Below are positions 49,008-59,109 of a DNA stretch of 64,000 nt, in pieces. The notes beneath the pieces were generated by a model, which saw only the letters and a list, made by a program, of their open reading frames with translations, was not told the DNA's origin and made no database searches. Source of the stretch: an uncultured Pelagibacteraceae bacterium (lineage in GTDB: Bacteria > Pseudomonadota > Alphaproteobacteria > Pelagibacterales > Pelagibacteraceae); contig CACAIU010000002.1 of assembly GCA_902532645.1 (NCBI GenBank), positions 1 through 64,000 of the forward strand. Reading direction: 5' to 3'. The translations under genes were made by a program, and so were the position numbers. Every line of letters begins with the position of its first letter. The stretch's first letter is position 1.

Positions 49008-50818
49008 TGAAAGGTAATTTCATAGATAATTTGCCTAAAGTTTACGGGATCTATACCGGAGGATTTATAGGTTTCATAATCATTATGGCAATTGCTGAAC
49101 AGATGGGTATGACAGCTAAAGCGATCGGTATCGCTTTTGTTGCTTTTACTGTATTCATCTATGCATTAATCGGTTGGCTATCAAGAACAGCCCAAGCAGA
49201 TGCATATTACGTAGCTGGTAGGCAAGTACCAACAGTCTTCAACGGAATGGCGACTGCAGCAGACTGGATGTCTGGTGCTTCATTCGTTGCAATGGCGGGT
49301 GGTATTTACTTTAAAGGTTACGGCTATATGGCTCTACTTGTAGGTTGGACTGGTGGTTACGTGCTTGTAGCATCTTTATTAGCACCATACTTAAGAAAAT
49401 TTGGCTGTTATACAGTTCCAGATTTTATAGGTACTAGATACGGTGGTAATTTAGCTAGATTTAGCGCAGTTGTAGTTTTAACTGTTGCTTCATTTACTTA
49501 TGTGACTGCACAAATTAACGCTACGGGTACTATTGCATCTGTTGCACTTGATATCCCATTCCAATACGCAGTTTATGTTGGACTAATAAGTATTTTATTA
49601 TGTTCAATGTTAGGTGGTATGAGAGGGGTAACTTGGACACAGGTTGCACAATACATTGTACTAATTATAGCTTATCTACTTCCAGTATTCTGGATCAGTA
49701 ACAAAATGGGTGCGGGTTTCTTCCCTCACTTTATGTTAGCTGACGAGGTAGCTAGGATTGGTGAATTAGAACAACAGTTCGGTTTTGTTAAAAACGCAGC
49801 TGCTGATCTAAAATCAGTACCTAAAGGCTTAGCAGGAATAACTAAAGCTCACTCTGCAGTGAACGCTACACCTTGGGCATTTATTTCATTAGCATTAGCG
49901 ATGATGATGGGAACAGCTTCATTACCGCACGTGATGATGAGATACTTTACTACTCCAAGTGTAAAAGCAGCTAGAAAATCAGTAGGTTGGTCATTATTCT
50001 TTATCTTCCTACTTTATTCTTCTGCTCCAATGTTAGCTACATTATCTAAGTTATCATTGATCGACCCGAATTTACCAACAGGTATTATCGGTAAGACATT
50101 TGCAGAAGTGGAAGCGATAGATTGGTACCAAAACTGGAACCAAGCAAACCTAATGTTTATCAGCGACTTTAACGGAAATGGAACTCTTGAATTAAATGAG
50201 TTCTTCATGGGTGGTAAAGCCGTTGTATTAGCAACACCAGAGATAGCTGGATTACCTTATGTAATTTCAGGTCTAGTTGCTGCAGGAGGTATGGCAGCTG
50301 CCATGTCTACTGCTGATGGTTTGATTCTAGCGATTGCAAACGCTATATCACATGATGTTTACTATAAGATCATTGATCCAAAAGCGGAAACTGCAAAAAG
50401 ACTACTTGTTGCAAGGGTATTACTTGTAGTAATTGGTTTTGCTGGAGCAACTATTGCAGCAATGGAGATTCAAGGAATCTTAGGTTCAGTTATCTGGGCT
50501 TTTGATTTTGCGATGTCTGGATTGTTCTTCCCACTTGTACTTGGTGTATGGTGGAAGAGAGCTAATAGACAAGGTGCGGTTGCTGGTATGCTAGGTGGTC
50601 TTGCCGCTGGTGCGTGGTACTTAGTTTGGGTACGAACTGGTGGAAGTGGATTCCTAGGAATTACACAGTTAACATTTGGTATCTTCGGATCAGCTGTTAG
50701 TTTAGTTTTAATGGTAATAGTTAGTTTAATGACTGCAGAACCAGATAAAGCTACTCAAAAAATGGTTGATGATGTACGTGTACCGAGTGGTAAATCAATT
50801 CTTGGTAGATCACACTAA
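49007..50818 (+). CDS. Sodium:solute symporter family protein (ActP/VC_2705-like)
   Basis: YYVAGRQVPTVFNGMATAADWMSGASF; SSS family; paired with DUF4212. Confidence 0.93.
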   Translation: MKGNFIDNLPKVYGIYTGGFIGFIIIMAIAEQMGMTAKAIGIAFVAFTVFIYALIGWLSRTAQADAYYVAGRQVPTVFNGMATAADWMSGASFVAMAGGIYFKGYGYMALLVGWTGGYVLVASLLAPYLRKFGCYTVPDFIGTRYGGNLARFSAVVVLTVASFTYVTAQINATGTIASVALDIPFQYAVYVGLISILLCSMLGGMRGVTWTQVAQYIVLIIAYLLPVFWISNKMGAGFFPHFMLADEVARIGELEQQFGFVKNAAADLKSVPKGLAGITKAHSAVNATPWAFISLALAMMMGTASLPHVMMRYFTTPSVKAARKSVGWSLFFIFLLYSSAPMLATLSKLSLIDPNLPTGIIGKTFAEVEAIDWYQNWNQANLMFISDFNGNGTLELNEFFMGGKAVVLATPEIAGLPYVISGLVAAGGMAAAMSTADGLILAIANAISHDVYYKIIDPKAETAKRLLVARVLLVVIGFAGATIAAMEIQGILGSVIWAFDFAMSGLFFPLVLGVWWKRANRQGAVAGMLGGLAAGAWYLVWVRTGGSGFLGITQLTFGIFGSAVSLVLMVIVSLMTAEPDKATQKMVDDVRVPSGKSILGRSH

Positions 50819-50828
50819 ATAATCTTTT

Positions 50829-50855
50829 AAAGGGGCGATTAATTTCGCCCCTTTT
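50829..50855 (+). terminator. Rho-independent terminator after the symporter operon
   Basis: aaaggggcga-ttaatt-tcgccccttt + T run. Confidence 0.88.
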
Positions 50856-50886
50856 ATTTCAATACATTTTCCAATATAAATTTTGA

Positions 50887-51237
50887 ATGTCAGCAAATTT
50901 TCATCCTTTAATATATTTTATTGATTATTTACTTGGAATTATCATGTGGACTCTAATTGGAAGAGTGGCGATGAATATTTTTCAAAGAGAAGACTCACAA
51001 TTCTTTTTCATGAGAGTATTTGTGAAATACACCAATCCTCTAATTAAATTATTTAAACCAATAACACCCTCATTTATCATTGGGCCATTGGTGCCATTGT
51101 ACGTTGCTTGGTTTTTCTACATGATTAGATTTTATTTAATGCCTTGGATCTTAGGCTATTCAGTCATGGGAATGTTGTCATTTCCGTTGGAGAGTGAAAT
51201 TTCTAGACAAATTTATCAATTTTTTAATTCATTTTAA
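50887..51237 (+). CDS. Conserved hypothetical membrane protein (YggT-like)
   Basis: 116 aa TM ORF. Confidence 0.7.
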   Translation: MSANFHPLIYFIDYLLGIIMWTLIGRVAMNIFQREDSQFFFMRVFVKYTNPLIKLFKPITPSFIIGPLVPLYVAWFFYMIRFYLMPWILGYSVMGMLSFPLESEISRQIYQFFNSF

Positions 51238-51271
51238 TTTTTAAAATTGATACTAGTTAATCTAGTAATCA

Positions 51272-51931
51272 ATGAAAAATATACAAATCTCACCATCAAT
51301 ACTATCGGCTGATTTTAGTCAGTTAGGGTCAGAAATAAAAAGACTTGAAGCAGGTGGGGCTGATATGATTCATGTAGATGTAATGGATGGTCATTTTGTT
51401 CCTAATTTAACAATAGGACCACCAGTAATTAAAGCTCTTAGAAAGCATTGTTCATTAAAATTTGATATACATTTGATGATATCACCAGTGCATAAATATA
51501 TAGATGCTTATGCTGATGCAGGAGCAGATATTATTACTATTCATCCTGAGGCAACCGATAATTTAGAAAATTCAATTAAAAAAATAAAAGAAAAAAATAA
51601 AAAAGTTGGAGTTTCGCTTAATCCTGAATCTAAAATTGATTTAATATTAGATTTATTAGATCAAGTAGATTTAGTCCTAATTATGAGTGTAAATCCTGGA
51701 TTTGGAGGGCAAAAATTTATGCCAGAAGTTTTAGATAAAATTAAAGAATTAAAAAAAATAAGAGAGCAAAAGAAGTTAGATTTTGACATAGAAATTGATG
51801 GTGGAATCAATTTTGATAACTGCAAAAGTGCAGTTGATGCCGGCGCTAACATTCTTGTATCTGGTACTACGGTATTCAAAAGTAATGATGGAGATATAAA
51901 AAAAAATATTAATTTATTAAAATTAAAATAA
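51272..51931 (+). CDS. rpe: Ribulose-phosphate 3-epimerase
   Basis: ISPSILSADFSQLG; HVDVMDGHFVPNLTIGP; VNPGFGGQKF. Confidence 0.97.
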   Translation: MKNIQISPSILSADFSQLGSEIKRLEAGGADMIHVDVMDGHFVPNLTIGPPVIKALRKHCSLKFDIHLMISPVHKYIDAYADAGADIITIHPEATDNLENSIKKIKEKNKKVGVSLNPESKIDLILDLLDQVDLVLIMSVNPGFGGQKFMPEVLDKIKELKKIREQKKLDFDIEIDGGINFDNCKSAVDAGANILVSGTTVFKSNDGDIKKNINLLKLK

Positions 51932-51935
51932 GTTA

Positions 51936-53561
51936 ATGATTAACACAAATTCCTCAGGCATTTTAGGTCAATTTTATTTTAATGTAAGAGATAGCTTTAA
52001 ATCAATTTATCAAAATTCAAATTTTTACGAAAAAAAAATATCAAAAACTTTTGAAAATAGTTTTGAATACAAACCTAGTCCTCACTTACTTTCATCTATA
52101 ATTAAATATCAAAATAAAAAATATAAAATTGAAGATTTTGCTATTGAGTCAATTTGGCAAAATAATTTAAATCCTAAAGATTACGAAAAATTAAATAATT
52201 TTTTTTGGTTTTTCAGCTTAGATTTAAAATCTTCAAAAAAAACTACACAAACTGTCATTAAAAATTGGATTTCAAATAATAATAAATTTCAAAAAAAAAG
52301 CTGGGAGTTTGATTTGACAGCAAAAAGAATTATTTCATGGTTATCAAATCATCAACTTACTTACGAGGACAGCGACCAAGCATACAGATCTACTTTTGAT
52401 CATATGATTCAAAAACAAACTAATCATTTATTAAATGAAATCAAAAACTCAAAAGAAGTAGAAAATAAGTTGATTGGGTGCGCTGCAATAATTTTAACTG
52501 GATTAGCTTACAAAAATGAAAAACAATATCTTTTAAATGGATTGAATTTATTAAAAAATATTATTAAATCCTCAATTGATAATCAAGGCTTTCCAAAATC
52601 AAGAAATATTCGACAACTTATATTTTATTTAAAATATTTTATAATTATTAGGGAGTGGTTTAAAGAATCTCAAAGTTTAATTCCTGAATATATTGATGAG
52701 ACCATATATTATTTAGGATCAAGTTATGCTTTTGTTTGGCAAAATATAAAGCAAGATATTTTTTTTAATGGTAATTTTTCCTCTGAAAATAAAGAATTTG
52801 ATCAATATTTAAAAAGGTTTGGTTATACTTTCAAAAACCAAATTAATGAACTTGGTGGATATGCAATTCTTAAAAATAAAAAAATAATTCTCGCTGCTGA
52901 TATAGGTTCTAGTCCTAACAAAACTTTTTCCAACGACTATCAAGCAGGAGCTTTATCATTTGAAATTTTTTCAAATGATAAAAAGTTAATTTCAAATGCT
53001 GGTTATTACTCAGATAGAAATAATAAATTTAATAAATTGTCAAGAAGCACATCTCTTCATTGTGCTTTAAGCATTGAGGATTTTTCCTCTTGTAATTTTA
53101 TTAAGCATCAAAAAAAATTGATTGTTGATAAAGGACTGAAAGTATTAAAAAAAAATATAGTTTTTGAAAATAATTATTGGAAAATATCAGGTACACATGA
53201 TGGATATTTAATTAAATTTGGAACTATTTATGAAAGGGAGGTTGAGTTCTACCCAGAGCAAATGAAATTTATTGGCTATGATAAGTTATTAAGAAAAAAT
53301 CCAAGTAAAGAAATTAAATTTGATATTAGATTTCATCTTGATCCAAACTCAAAAGTAATGAAAACACAAGATAATAAATCAATACTAATTGAATTAGATG
53401 AGGAAGGTTGGAAATTTAGTTGTGATAACTTTGATATTAATATTGATAATGGTTTATATTTCGGTAATAAAAATTCATATAAAGAAAACCAAAATATTTT
53501 TATCTCAGGTATGAACAATGAAAAAGAACAGATAATAAAGTGGGAGATAAATAAATTATAA
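51936..53561 (+). CDS. Heparinase II/III family protein
   Basis: Heparinase II/III-like C-terminal region (AGALSFEIFSNDKKLISNAGYYSD...RSTSLHCALSIED). Confidence 0.85.
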   Translation: MINTNSSGILGQFYFNVRDSFKSIYQNSNFYEKKISKTFENSFEYKPSPHLLSSIIKYQNKKYKIEDFAIESIWQNNLNPKDYEKLNNFFWFFSLDLKSSKKTTQTVIKNWISNNNKFQKKSWEFDLTAKRIISWLSNHQLTYEDSDQAYRSTFDHMIQKQTNHLLNEIKNSKEVENKLIGCAAIILTGLAYKNEKQYLLNGLNLLKNIIKSSIDNQGFPKSRNIRQLIFYLKYFIIIREWFKESQSLIPEYIDETIYYLGSSYAFVWQNIKQDIFFNGNFSSENKEFDQYLKRFGYTFKNQINELGGYAILKNKKIILAADIGSSPNKTFSNDYQAGALSFEIFSNDKKLISNAGYYSDRNNKFNKLSRSTSLHCALSIEDFSSCNFIKHQKKLIVDKGLKVLKKNIVFENNYWKISGTHDGYLIKFGTIYEREVEFYPEQMKFIGYDKLLRKNPSKEIKFDIRFHLDPNSKVMKTQDNKSILIELDEEGWKFSCDNFDINIDNGLYFGNKNSYKENQNIFISGMNNEKEQIIKWEINKL

Positions 53562-55099
53562 TGAAGAAAAAAATCAAAACAGCTCTCATCTCTGTATCTG
53601 ATAAAAATAACTTAAAACCATTGCTAAATATTTTAAAAAAGAACAAAGTTAAAATAATTAGCTCAGGTGGTACTTATAAAGAAATTAAAAGATTAAAATT
53701 TAACTGTTTAGAAGTATCTAACTTTACCAATTCCCCCGAGATTCTAGAGGGAAGAGTAAAAACTCTTCATCCAAAAATCCACGCAGGGATTTTAAATAAA
53801 AGAGAAAAAAAATCTCACTTGAAAGATCTTAAAGATAATAATTTTGAGAATATTGATTTAGTCATAGTTAATTTTTATCCATTTGAGAACACTCTTAAAA
53901 AGACAAATAATCATCAAAAAATTGTAGAAAATATAGATGTAGGTGGTCCTACTATGGTTAGATCTGCAGCAAAAAACTATAATCATGTAGCTGTAATAAC
54001 TTCCTCAGATCAGTATGAGGAATTAATTCAAGAACTAAAAAAATTTAAGGGATCTACTTCTTTAAATTTTAGAGAAAAACTATCAAGAATAGCTTTTGCT
54101 GAGACGGCATATTATGACTCTGTGATTTCAAACTATCTTAACAAAAAAACAAATACTATTTTCCCTAGAAAAAAAATTTTTCATGGAAATCTAATAGAGC
54201 AACTTAGATACGGTGAAAATCCTCACCAATTAAGTGCAATTTATTCAAGTAGTTCAAATACGAACTTAAAACAAATCCATGGAAAACAGCTTAGTTATAA
54301 CAATTATAATGACTTATTTAGTGCTTTAACTATTTCAAGATCTTTCCAAAAGGGGAAGGGAACTGTCATAGTCAAGCACGCAAACCCGTGTGGAGTTTCT
54401 GCTAAAAATGATCATTTAGAGAGTTATAAGTCCGCTCTTTCTTGTGACCCTGTAAGTGCTTTTGGTGGAATAGTGTCTTGTAATTTTAAAATTGCGAGTG
54501 ATTTAGCTGTTGAATTAAATAAGTTATTTTTAGAGGTAATAATTGCAAATGGTTTCGATAGCAATGCAATCAAAATATTAAAAGCTAAAAAAAACTTAAG
54601 ATTAATTGATGGAACAAATTATACTTCAGAGGAACTTCTTAAATTTATATCATTCAACCAAAATATAATGATACAATCAGAGGACTTAGATTTATTTTCA
54701 AGCAAAAATTTTAAAATCGTCTCAAAAAAAAAACCAACATCAAAACAACTTAAAGATCTTATTTTTGCTTTTAACGTATGCAGGTATGTCAAATCAAATG
54801 CAATAGTGTTAGCATCTGACGAAACAACTGTTGGTATTGGTTCTGGTCAACCAAGTAGATTGGATAGTTGTCAAATAGCAATAAATAAAATGAAAAAATT
54901 TAATCTTCAGAGTAATAATTTAGTTGCTGCCTCAGATGCATTTTTTCCATTTGTAGATGGCATTGAAAAATTAGTCCAATCAGGTGTTAGAGCTGTAATT
55001 CAACCATCTGGATCAATAAGAGATAAAGATATTATTAATTTTGCAAATGCAACTGATACTGTCCTACTTTTTTCGAAAACAAGGCATTTTAGACATTAG
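53561..55099 (+). CDS. purH: AICAR formyltransferase/IMP cyclohydrolase
   Basis: ISSGGTYKEIK; EGRVKTLHPKIHAGIL; KHANPCGVS. Confidence 0.97.
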   Translation: MKKKIKTALISVSDKNNLKPLLNILKKNKVKIISSGGTYKEIKRLKFNCLEVSNFTNSPEILEGRVKTLHPKIHAGILNKREKKSHLKDLKDNNFENIDLVIVNFYPFENTLKKTNNHQKIVENIDVGGPTMVRSAAKNYNHVAVITSSDQYEELIQELKKFKGSTSLNFREKLSRIAFAETAYYDSVISNYLNKKTNTIFPRKKIFHGNLIEQLRYGENPHQLSAIYSSSSNTNLKQIHGKQLSYNNYNDLFSALTISRSFQKGKGTVIVKHANPCGVSAKNDHLESYKSALSCDPVSAFGGIVSCNFKIASDLAVELNKLFLEVIIANGFDSNAIKILKAKKNLRLIDGTNYTSEELLKFISFNQNIMIQSEDLDLFSSKNFKIVSKKKPTSKQLKDLIFAFNVCRYVKSNAIVLASDETTVGIGSGQPSRLDSCQIAINKMKKFNLQSNNLVAASDAFFPFVDGIEKLVQSGVRAVIQPSGSIRDKDIINFANATDTVLLFSKTRHFRH

Positions 55100-55436
55100 A
55101 AATTTTGTCTATTTTTGCTGCAAGAATAAAATCGCTTTCTGCCAAACCTTTGATTGCATGAGTAAAAATTTTAATTCTCGCATAACCCCATCCAAACCAT
55201 AAATCAGGATGATGACCTTCTTCCTCTGCAATTACACCAACTTTATTTATAAATTCCTGACTTTTTAAAAAATTATCAAATTTAAAATTTTTAATTAAAT
55301 GAAAACCATCAATCTTATCTTCCAAAACTTCCCAACCATCAACTTTTTTTAAATACCTGTGAATTTCATCAGCATTAAAGGGGGGAATATTTCCTTCACA
55401 GGGTATACATTTTTTACTTGCTAAATCATCGCTCAT
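55089..55436 (-). CDS. 4a-hydroxytetrahydrobiopterin dehydratase
   Basis: AEEEGHHPDLWFGWGYARIKIFTHAIKGL. Confidence 0.93.
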   Translation of the reverse strand: MSDDLASKKCIPCEGNIPPFNADEIHRYLKKVDGWEVLEDKIDGFHLIKNFKFDNFLKSQEFINKVGVIAEEEGHHPDLWFGWGYARIKIFTHAIKGLAESDFILAAKIDKISNV

Positions 55437-55437
55437 A

Positions 55438-56274
55438 TTAATATTCCAATTCTTCTAATTCTTTTTTAAAATTTTTACCAATCACTTCTTTTATATCAGA
55501 AGGCAAAATTTTCTGCCAACGATTATTAAACCCTAAATTAAAAAAATTTTTTTTTTTACCATTTTTAGGTGATCTCACACTCTCTTTAAATCCCTCATTT
55601 AACTCTTTATTTTTAAGATTATTAAAGTTTGTAGATTTTATTGAATTTAAAAATTTTTTTTCTTTGAAATCAGTAACTTCTTTTTTACAGCTGTCAATAA
55701 AGAGTATAACTTTTTTAAATGTTTCTTCTTTATTTATTTCGAGATCTTCATATTTTATAAATAAAACTTTAAAGATAGAATTATTCTTCCAGGATTTATA
55801 ATGATTAGACCATGAATTTAGAAAGGTAAAATTACTAAAATCTTTATCAAAAGACGTTTCTACTAATGTTGCTCTTTCATTGATCATATTGTTTAGGGCT
55901 TTTTTATAATCTATTGAATAATGGTGAGTTAATGAAGTAATTACATTTCTAGGATCTCTAACAATATAAATTGCACCTAACGTCTCTCTCTCAGAGGTAA
56001 AATTATTTCCTTTAAATGGATATAAACAGTTATGTGTTTTTACTAAATGAAAATTATCTATATTAAAAAATGCTCTTTGGTTTATTATCCAATTTTTACT
56101 AGCATCTTCTGGTGTAAACATTTTTGATTTAGAAAAATTCAAATTAGGGAATTGACGTATATTTTCTAATTGATCAAATTCAAATTTACCGTCAACAGAA
56201 TAATAGTAACTAGCAAGAAAGGACCTCAAATATGTATTCCCACTTTTTGGATATGATGCAATCCAAACTATCAT
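55438..56274 (-). CDS. Sulfotransferase domain protein
   Basis: WIASYPKSGNTYLRSFLA PAPS loop; IYIVRDPRNVITSLTHH. Confidence 0.92.
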   Translation of the reverse strand: MIVWIASYPKSGNTYLRSFLASYYYSVDGKFEFDQLENIRQFPNLNFSKSKMFTPEDASKNWIINQRAFFNIDNFHLVKTHNCLYPFKGNNFTSERETLGAIYIVRDPRNVITSLTHHYSIDYKKALNNMINERATLVETSFDKDFSNFTFLNSWSNHYKSWKNNSIFKVLFIKYEDLEINKEETFKKVILFIDSCKKEVTDFKEKKFLNSIKSTNFNNLKNKELNEGFKESVRSPKNGKKKNFFNLGFNNRWQKILPSDIKEVIGKNFKKELEELEY

Positions 56275-56292
56275 GATTATTTACTCATTTAT

Positions 56293-56367
56293 TGGAGCGG
56301 GCAAAGGGGGTCGAACCCTCGACCTTCTCGTTGGCAACGAGACGCTCTACCACTGAGCTATGCCCGC
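56293..56367 (-). tRNA. tRNA-Gly (anticodon GCC), CCA encoded
   Basis: GCGGGCATAGCTCAGTGGTAGAGCGTCTCGTTGCCAACGAGAAGGTCGAGGGTTCGACCCCCTTTGCCCGCTCCA: cloverleaf stems, anticodon loop TTGCCAA. Confidence 0.97.
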
Positions 56368-56423
56368 TTTTAAAAACATTATAGTTAGCGGTTTTTATAA
56401 AAGCAAGTATTATAAAATTCAAA

Positions 56424-57731
56424 ATGAAAAATAACATATCTAAAAACTTAATCGAACCAATATTTAATTTTATTAATAACAAACAATACGATCAGGCTTT
56501 AGGTCAATTAAGAGAACTTTTAAAAAAGGATCAAGATACTAATTTAATTTTTAAAATTATTGGATCGATCTATATCAATAAAAAAGAATGGAAGAAGGCT
56601 ATATTCTACTATTCAAAAATTTCTAAAGAAAGAGTTAACTTTGAAATTTCAAACAATCTAGGAGTAGCTCTTTATAAACTTGGAAAATTTTCAGAGGCAT
56701 CAATAAGATTTCAAGAAGCGATTAATGAAAAGAAATCTTATCTACCTGCATATGAAAATTTTTGTATTACTAATAAACTATTAGGAAATTATAATTTATC
56801 CATAGAATATTCATTAAATGCTTTAAAACTAAATCCTTCAAGTAATAAAATTAAAAATAATTTAATTGATATATTAAATTACTTTGAACCAAAGGATAAT
56901 GAAAATTCAATTTTACAGGCTAATAGTCAAATTTTAAAATTAAATTTAAAAAATAATAAAAATAAGTTTATCAAAATTCCAGATTTAAAAAAAATAATAA
57001 ATAAATCACATGAAATAATAGAAAATAATGATTTAGTTTTAAACTATCCTCATACACAAATTTTCAAAAAAAATACTTTAAATTATGAGTGTGAAAGACA
57101 TCTTCAAATTTTTGCTGAACAGAAAATAATACCAAAATTCTGTTTTAGTTGTTACAAAGTTCAAATAACTTTAAACAATGTTTTAGAATTGTTAAGATTA
57201 TATTTTTATTTTAATAAGCTTAATCTAAATAAAAATAATATAAGAAAGTGTATTGTTGAGTTAAGAAATAATGTAACTGGAAACTATAAAGGTTATATTT
57301 TTTGTAAATCAATAGATGAAGCAGAAAACATAAAAAGACTAATTAATAATGATTTTAGTAGTGAAAAAATAAGCGTAAATAATATAGACATAAAACATGG
57401 ATGTACTGAATATTATGAAGAATTTAAAATTTACAAAAATATTAAGGAGAATGTTGAGGATAAAATATATCAAAGTAAATGGAAGAATATTGAAAAAGCA
57501 TATGATGAAAGAAACTTAATTTTAGAAAATAATAGAGAGAGAGTATTTAATAATACTATAAAGTTATTTAATCTTCCTGATTTTTTAATAATTAAAAATT
57601 GGTTAATTTACGCAAGAGTTATTGGAGACAAATCATATAAAAAAATTATTAATTTTGATCCAAATATTAAAAATTTATCAAAACTAGAAATTCAAAAAAT
57701 TAATGATAGGAAAAAATATTTAATAAATTAA
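56424..57731 (+). CDS. TPR protein fused to an uncharacterised Cys-containing domain
   Basis: N-terminal TPR units; C-terminal CERHLQIFAEQKIIPKFCFSCYKVQI...RKCIVELR...YIFCKS...KHGCTEYYEEFKIYK. Confidence 0.8.
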   Translation: MKNNISKNLIEPIFNFINNKQYDQALGQLRELLKKDQDTNLIFKIIGSIYINKKEWKKAIFYYSKISKERVNFEISNNLGVALYKLGKFSEASIRFQEAINEKKSYLPAYENFCITNKLLGNYNLSIEYSLNALKLNPSSNKIKNNLIDILNYFEPKDNENSILQANSQILKLNLKNNKNKFIKIPDLKKIINKSHEIIENNDLVLNYPHTQIFKKNTLNYECERHLQIFAEQKIIPKFCFSCYKVQITLNNVLELLRLYFYFNKLNLNKNNIRKCIVELRNNVTGNYKGYIFCKSIDEAENIKRLINNDFSSEKISVNNIDIKHGCTEYYEEFKIYKNIKENVEDKIYQSKWKNIEKAYDERNLILENNRERVFNNTIKLFNLPDFLIIKNWLIYARVIGDKSYKKIINFDPNIKNLSKLEIQKINDRKKYLIN

Positions 57732-57742
57732 TTTAACTCTTT

Positions 57743-59068
57743 ATGTCAAATGATCTAGGAAAAATACTAATTAAAAAAAAACAGTTCTCCAAAGCATTAT
57801 TTATATTTCAGAAAATTTTAAAAAATAATCCTAATGATTTACGTGCAAACTTTCATATGGGTAAAATTTTTTATGAATTAAATGATTTAAATAAGAGTTT
57901 TTTATTCTTCGAAAAATGTAATAAAATTCAGCCAAGTACACCGAATATACTTTTCAACTTAGCATTAATATATCAAAGCACAGGAAAAATTGAAAAAGCA
58001 AAAGAAAAATATTTAGAGTTAATTTCAATAAACAAAAAAGATATCAAATCTTATTATGGTTTACACTCATTGAATATAAATAATATTACTCCCGAATTTA
58101 ATGATATTTTACACAAATTAAAAAACGATGAAAATGTTACAATTTTTGAAAAAAGTTTAATTAATTTTATATTTTCTAAACTCGAAAGCAAAAAAGAAAA
58201 ATTTGATGACGAAATTAGATATTTAGAAATATCACAACAACAATGTTTTGAAGCAAACTTATTGATAAATAATCAGGCAAATTTCTATTATAAGAATATA
58301 ATTTCAAATTATTTTGATAAAATAAATTTTAAAAATAATTTTAATTTAATTCCAAAGTTTAATGACTCCAAACATATATTTATAGTTGGCCTCCCTAGAT
58401 CAGGTTCATCTTTAGTAGAAACAATTATAGCTCATAATTCAAATAATATAGTTTCTGTTGGAGAATTTCATGGAATAAACACATCAATCTTAGATCAAGT
58501 AGGTAAAATTATTTTCTCAAAAAATTTTGTTAGTAAAAATTTTAAATTTAAAATTAATAAAAAGTTATTTCAAGAAAGTTTAATTGAAAAATTTAATAAT
58601 TTCGAAAAAAAAGTATACCTTGATAAATCCCTTGAAAACTTTTTCAATATAGAAATTATTTTAAAATTTTTTCCAAATTCTAAGATTATCCATACTTACA
58701 GAAATTTTGAAGATGCTGTAATAGCTATATATAAAACTATGTTACCAGAATTATCATGGAGCCATAAACTTGATGATATAATTCAATATATAAGGCTATA
58801 TGAAAAAACAATTAAATATTTTAAAAAAAAATATCCAAATAAAATAATTGATGTTGAATTAAGCAAATTTACAAGACAACAAGAGACTGAGACAAAAAGG
58901 ATTTTAAATTTTTGTGAAATACAATTTAAAGAGGATTTTCTAAATTTTGATAAAAATGAAAAATTGTTTAATAAAACAAATAGTTTTTTACAAGTTAGAA
59001 ACAAAATTCAAAAATATGAGGACGGTAAGTACAAACCATATTATCATCTTCTAAAAAAATATTTATAA
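57743..59068 (+). CDS. TPR repeat-containing sulfotransferase
   Basis: TPR N-terminus; HIFIVGLPRSGSSLVETIIAHN PAPS-binding loop. Confidence 0.92.
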   Translation: MSNDLGKILIKKKQFSKALFIFQKILKNNPNDLRANFHMGKIFYELNDLNKSFLFFEKCNKIQPSTPNILFNLALIYQSTGKIEKAKEKYLELISINKKDIKSYYGLHSLNINNITPEFNDILHKLKNDENVTIFEKSLINFIFSKLESKKEKFDDEIRYLEISQQQCFEANLLINNQANFYYKNIISNYFDKINFKNNFNLIPKFNDSKHIFIVGLPRSGSSLVETIIAHNSNNIVSVGEFHGINTSILDQVGKIIFSKNFVSKNFKFKINKKLFQESLIEKFNNFEKKVYLDKSLENFFNIEIILKFFPNSKIIHTYRNFEDAVIAIYKTMLPELSWSHKLDDIIQYIRLYEKTIKYFKKKYPNKIIDVELSKFTRQQETETKRILNFCEIQFKEDFLNFDKNEKLFNKTNSFLQVRNKIQKYEDGKYKPYYHLLKKYL

Positions 59069-59109
59069 ATTTAAATTTATTTTTTTCAATTGATGTATAA
59101 TATAAACTG

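Noticed and set aside
56285-56482. 65-aa minus ORF (…SGHSSVVERLVANEKVEGSTPFARSNK)
   Set aside because: It is the reading frame through tRNA-Gly(GCC), a classic spurious tRNA-derived ORF.
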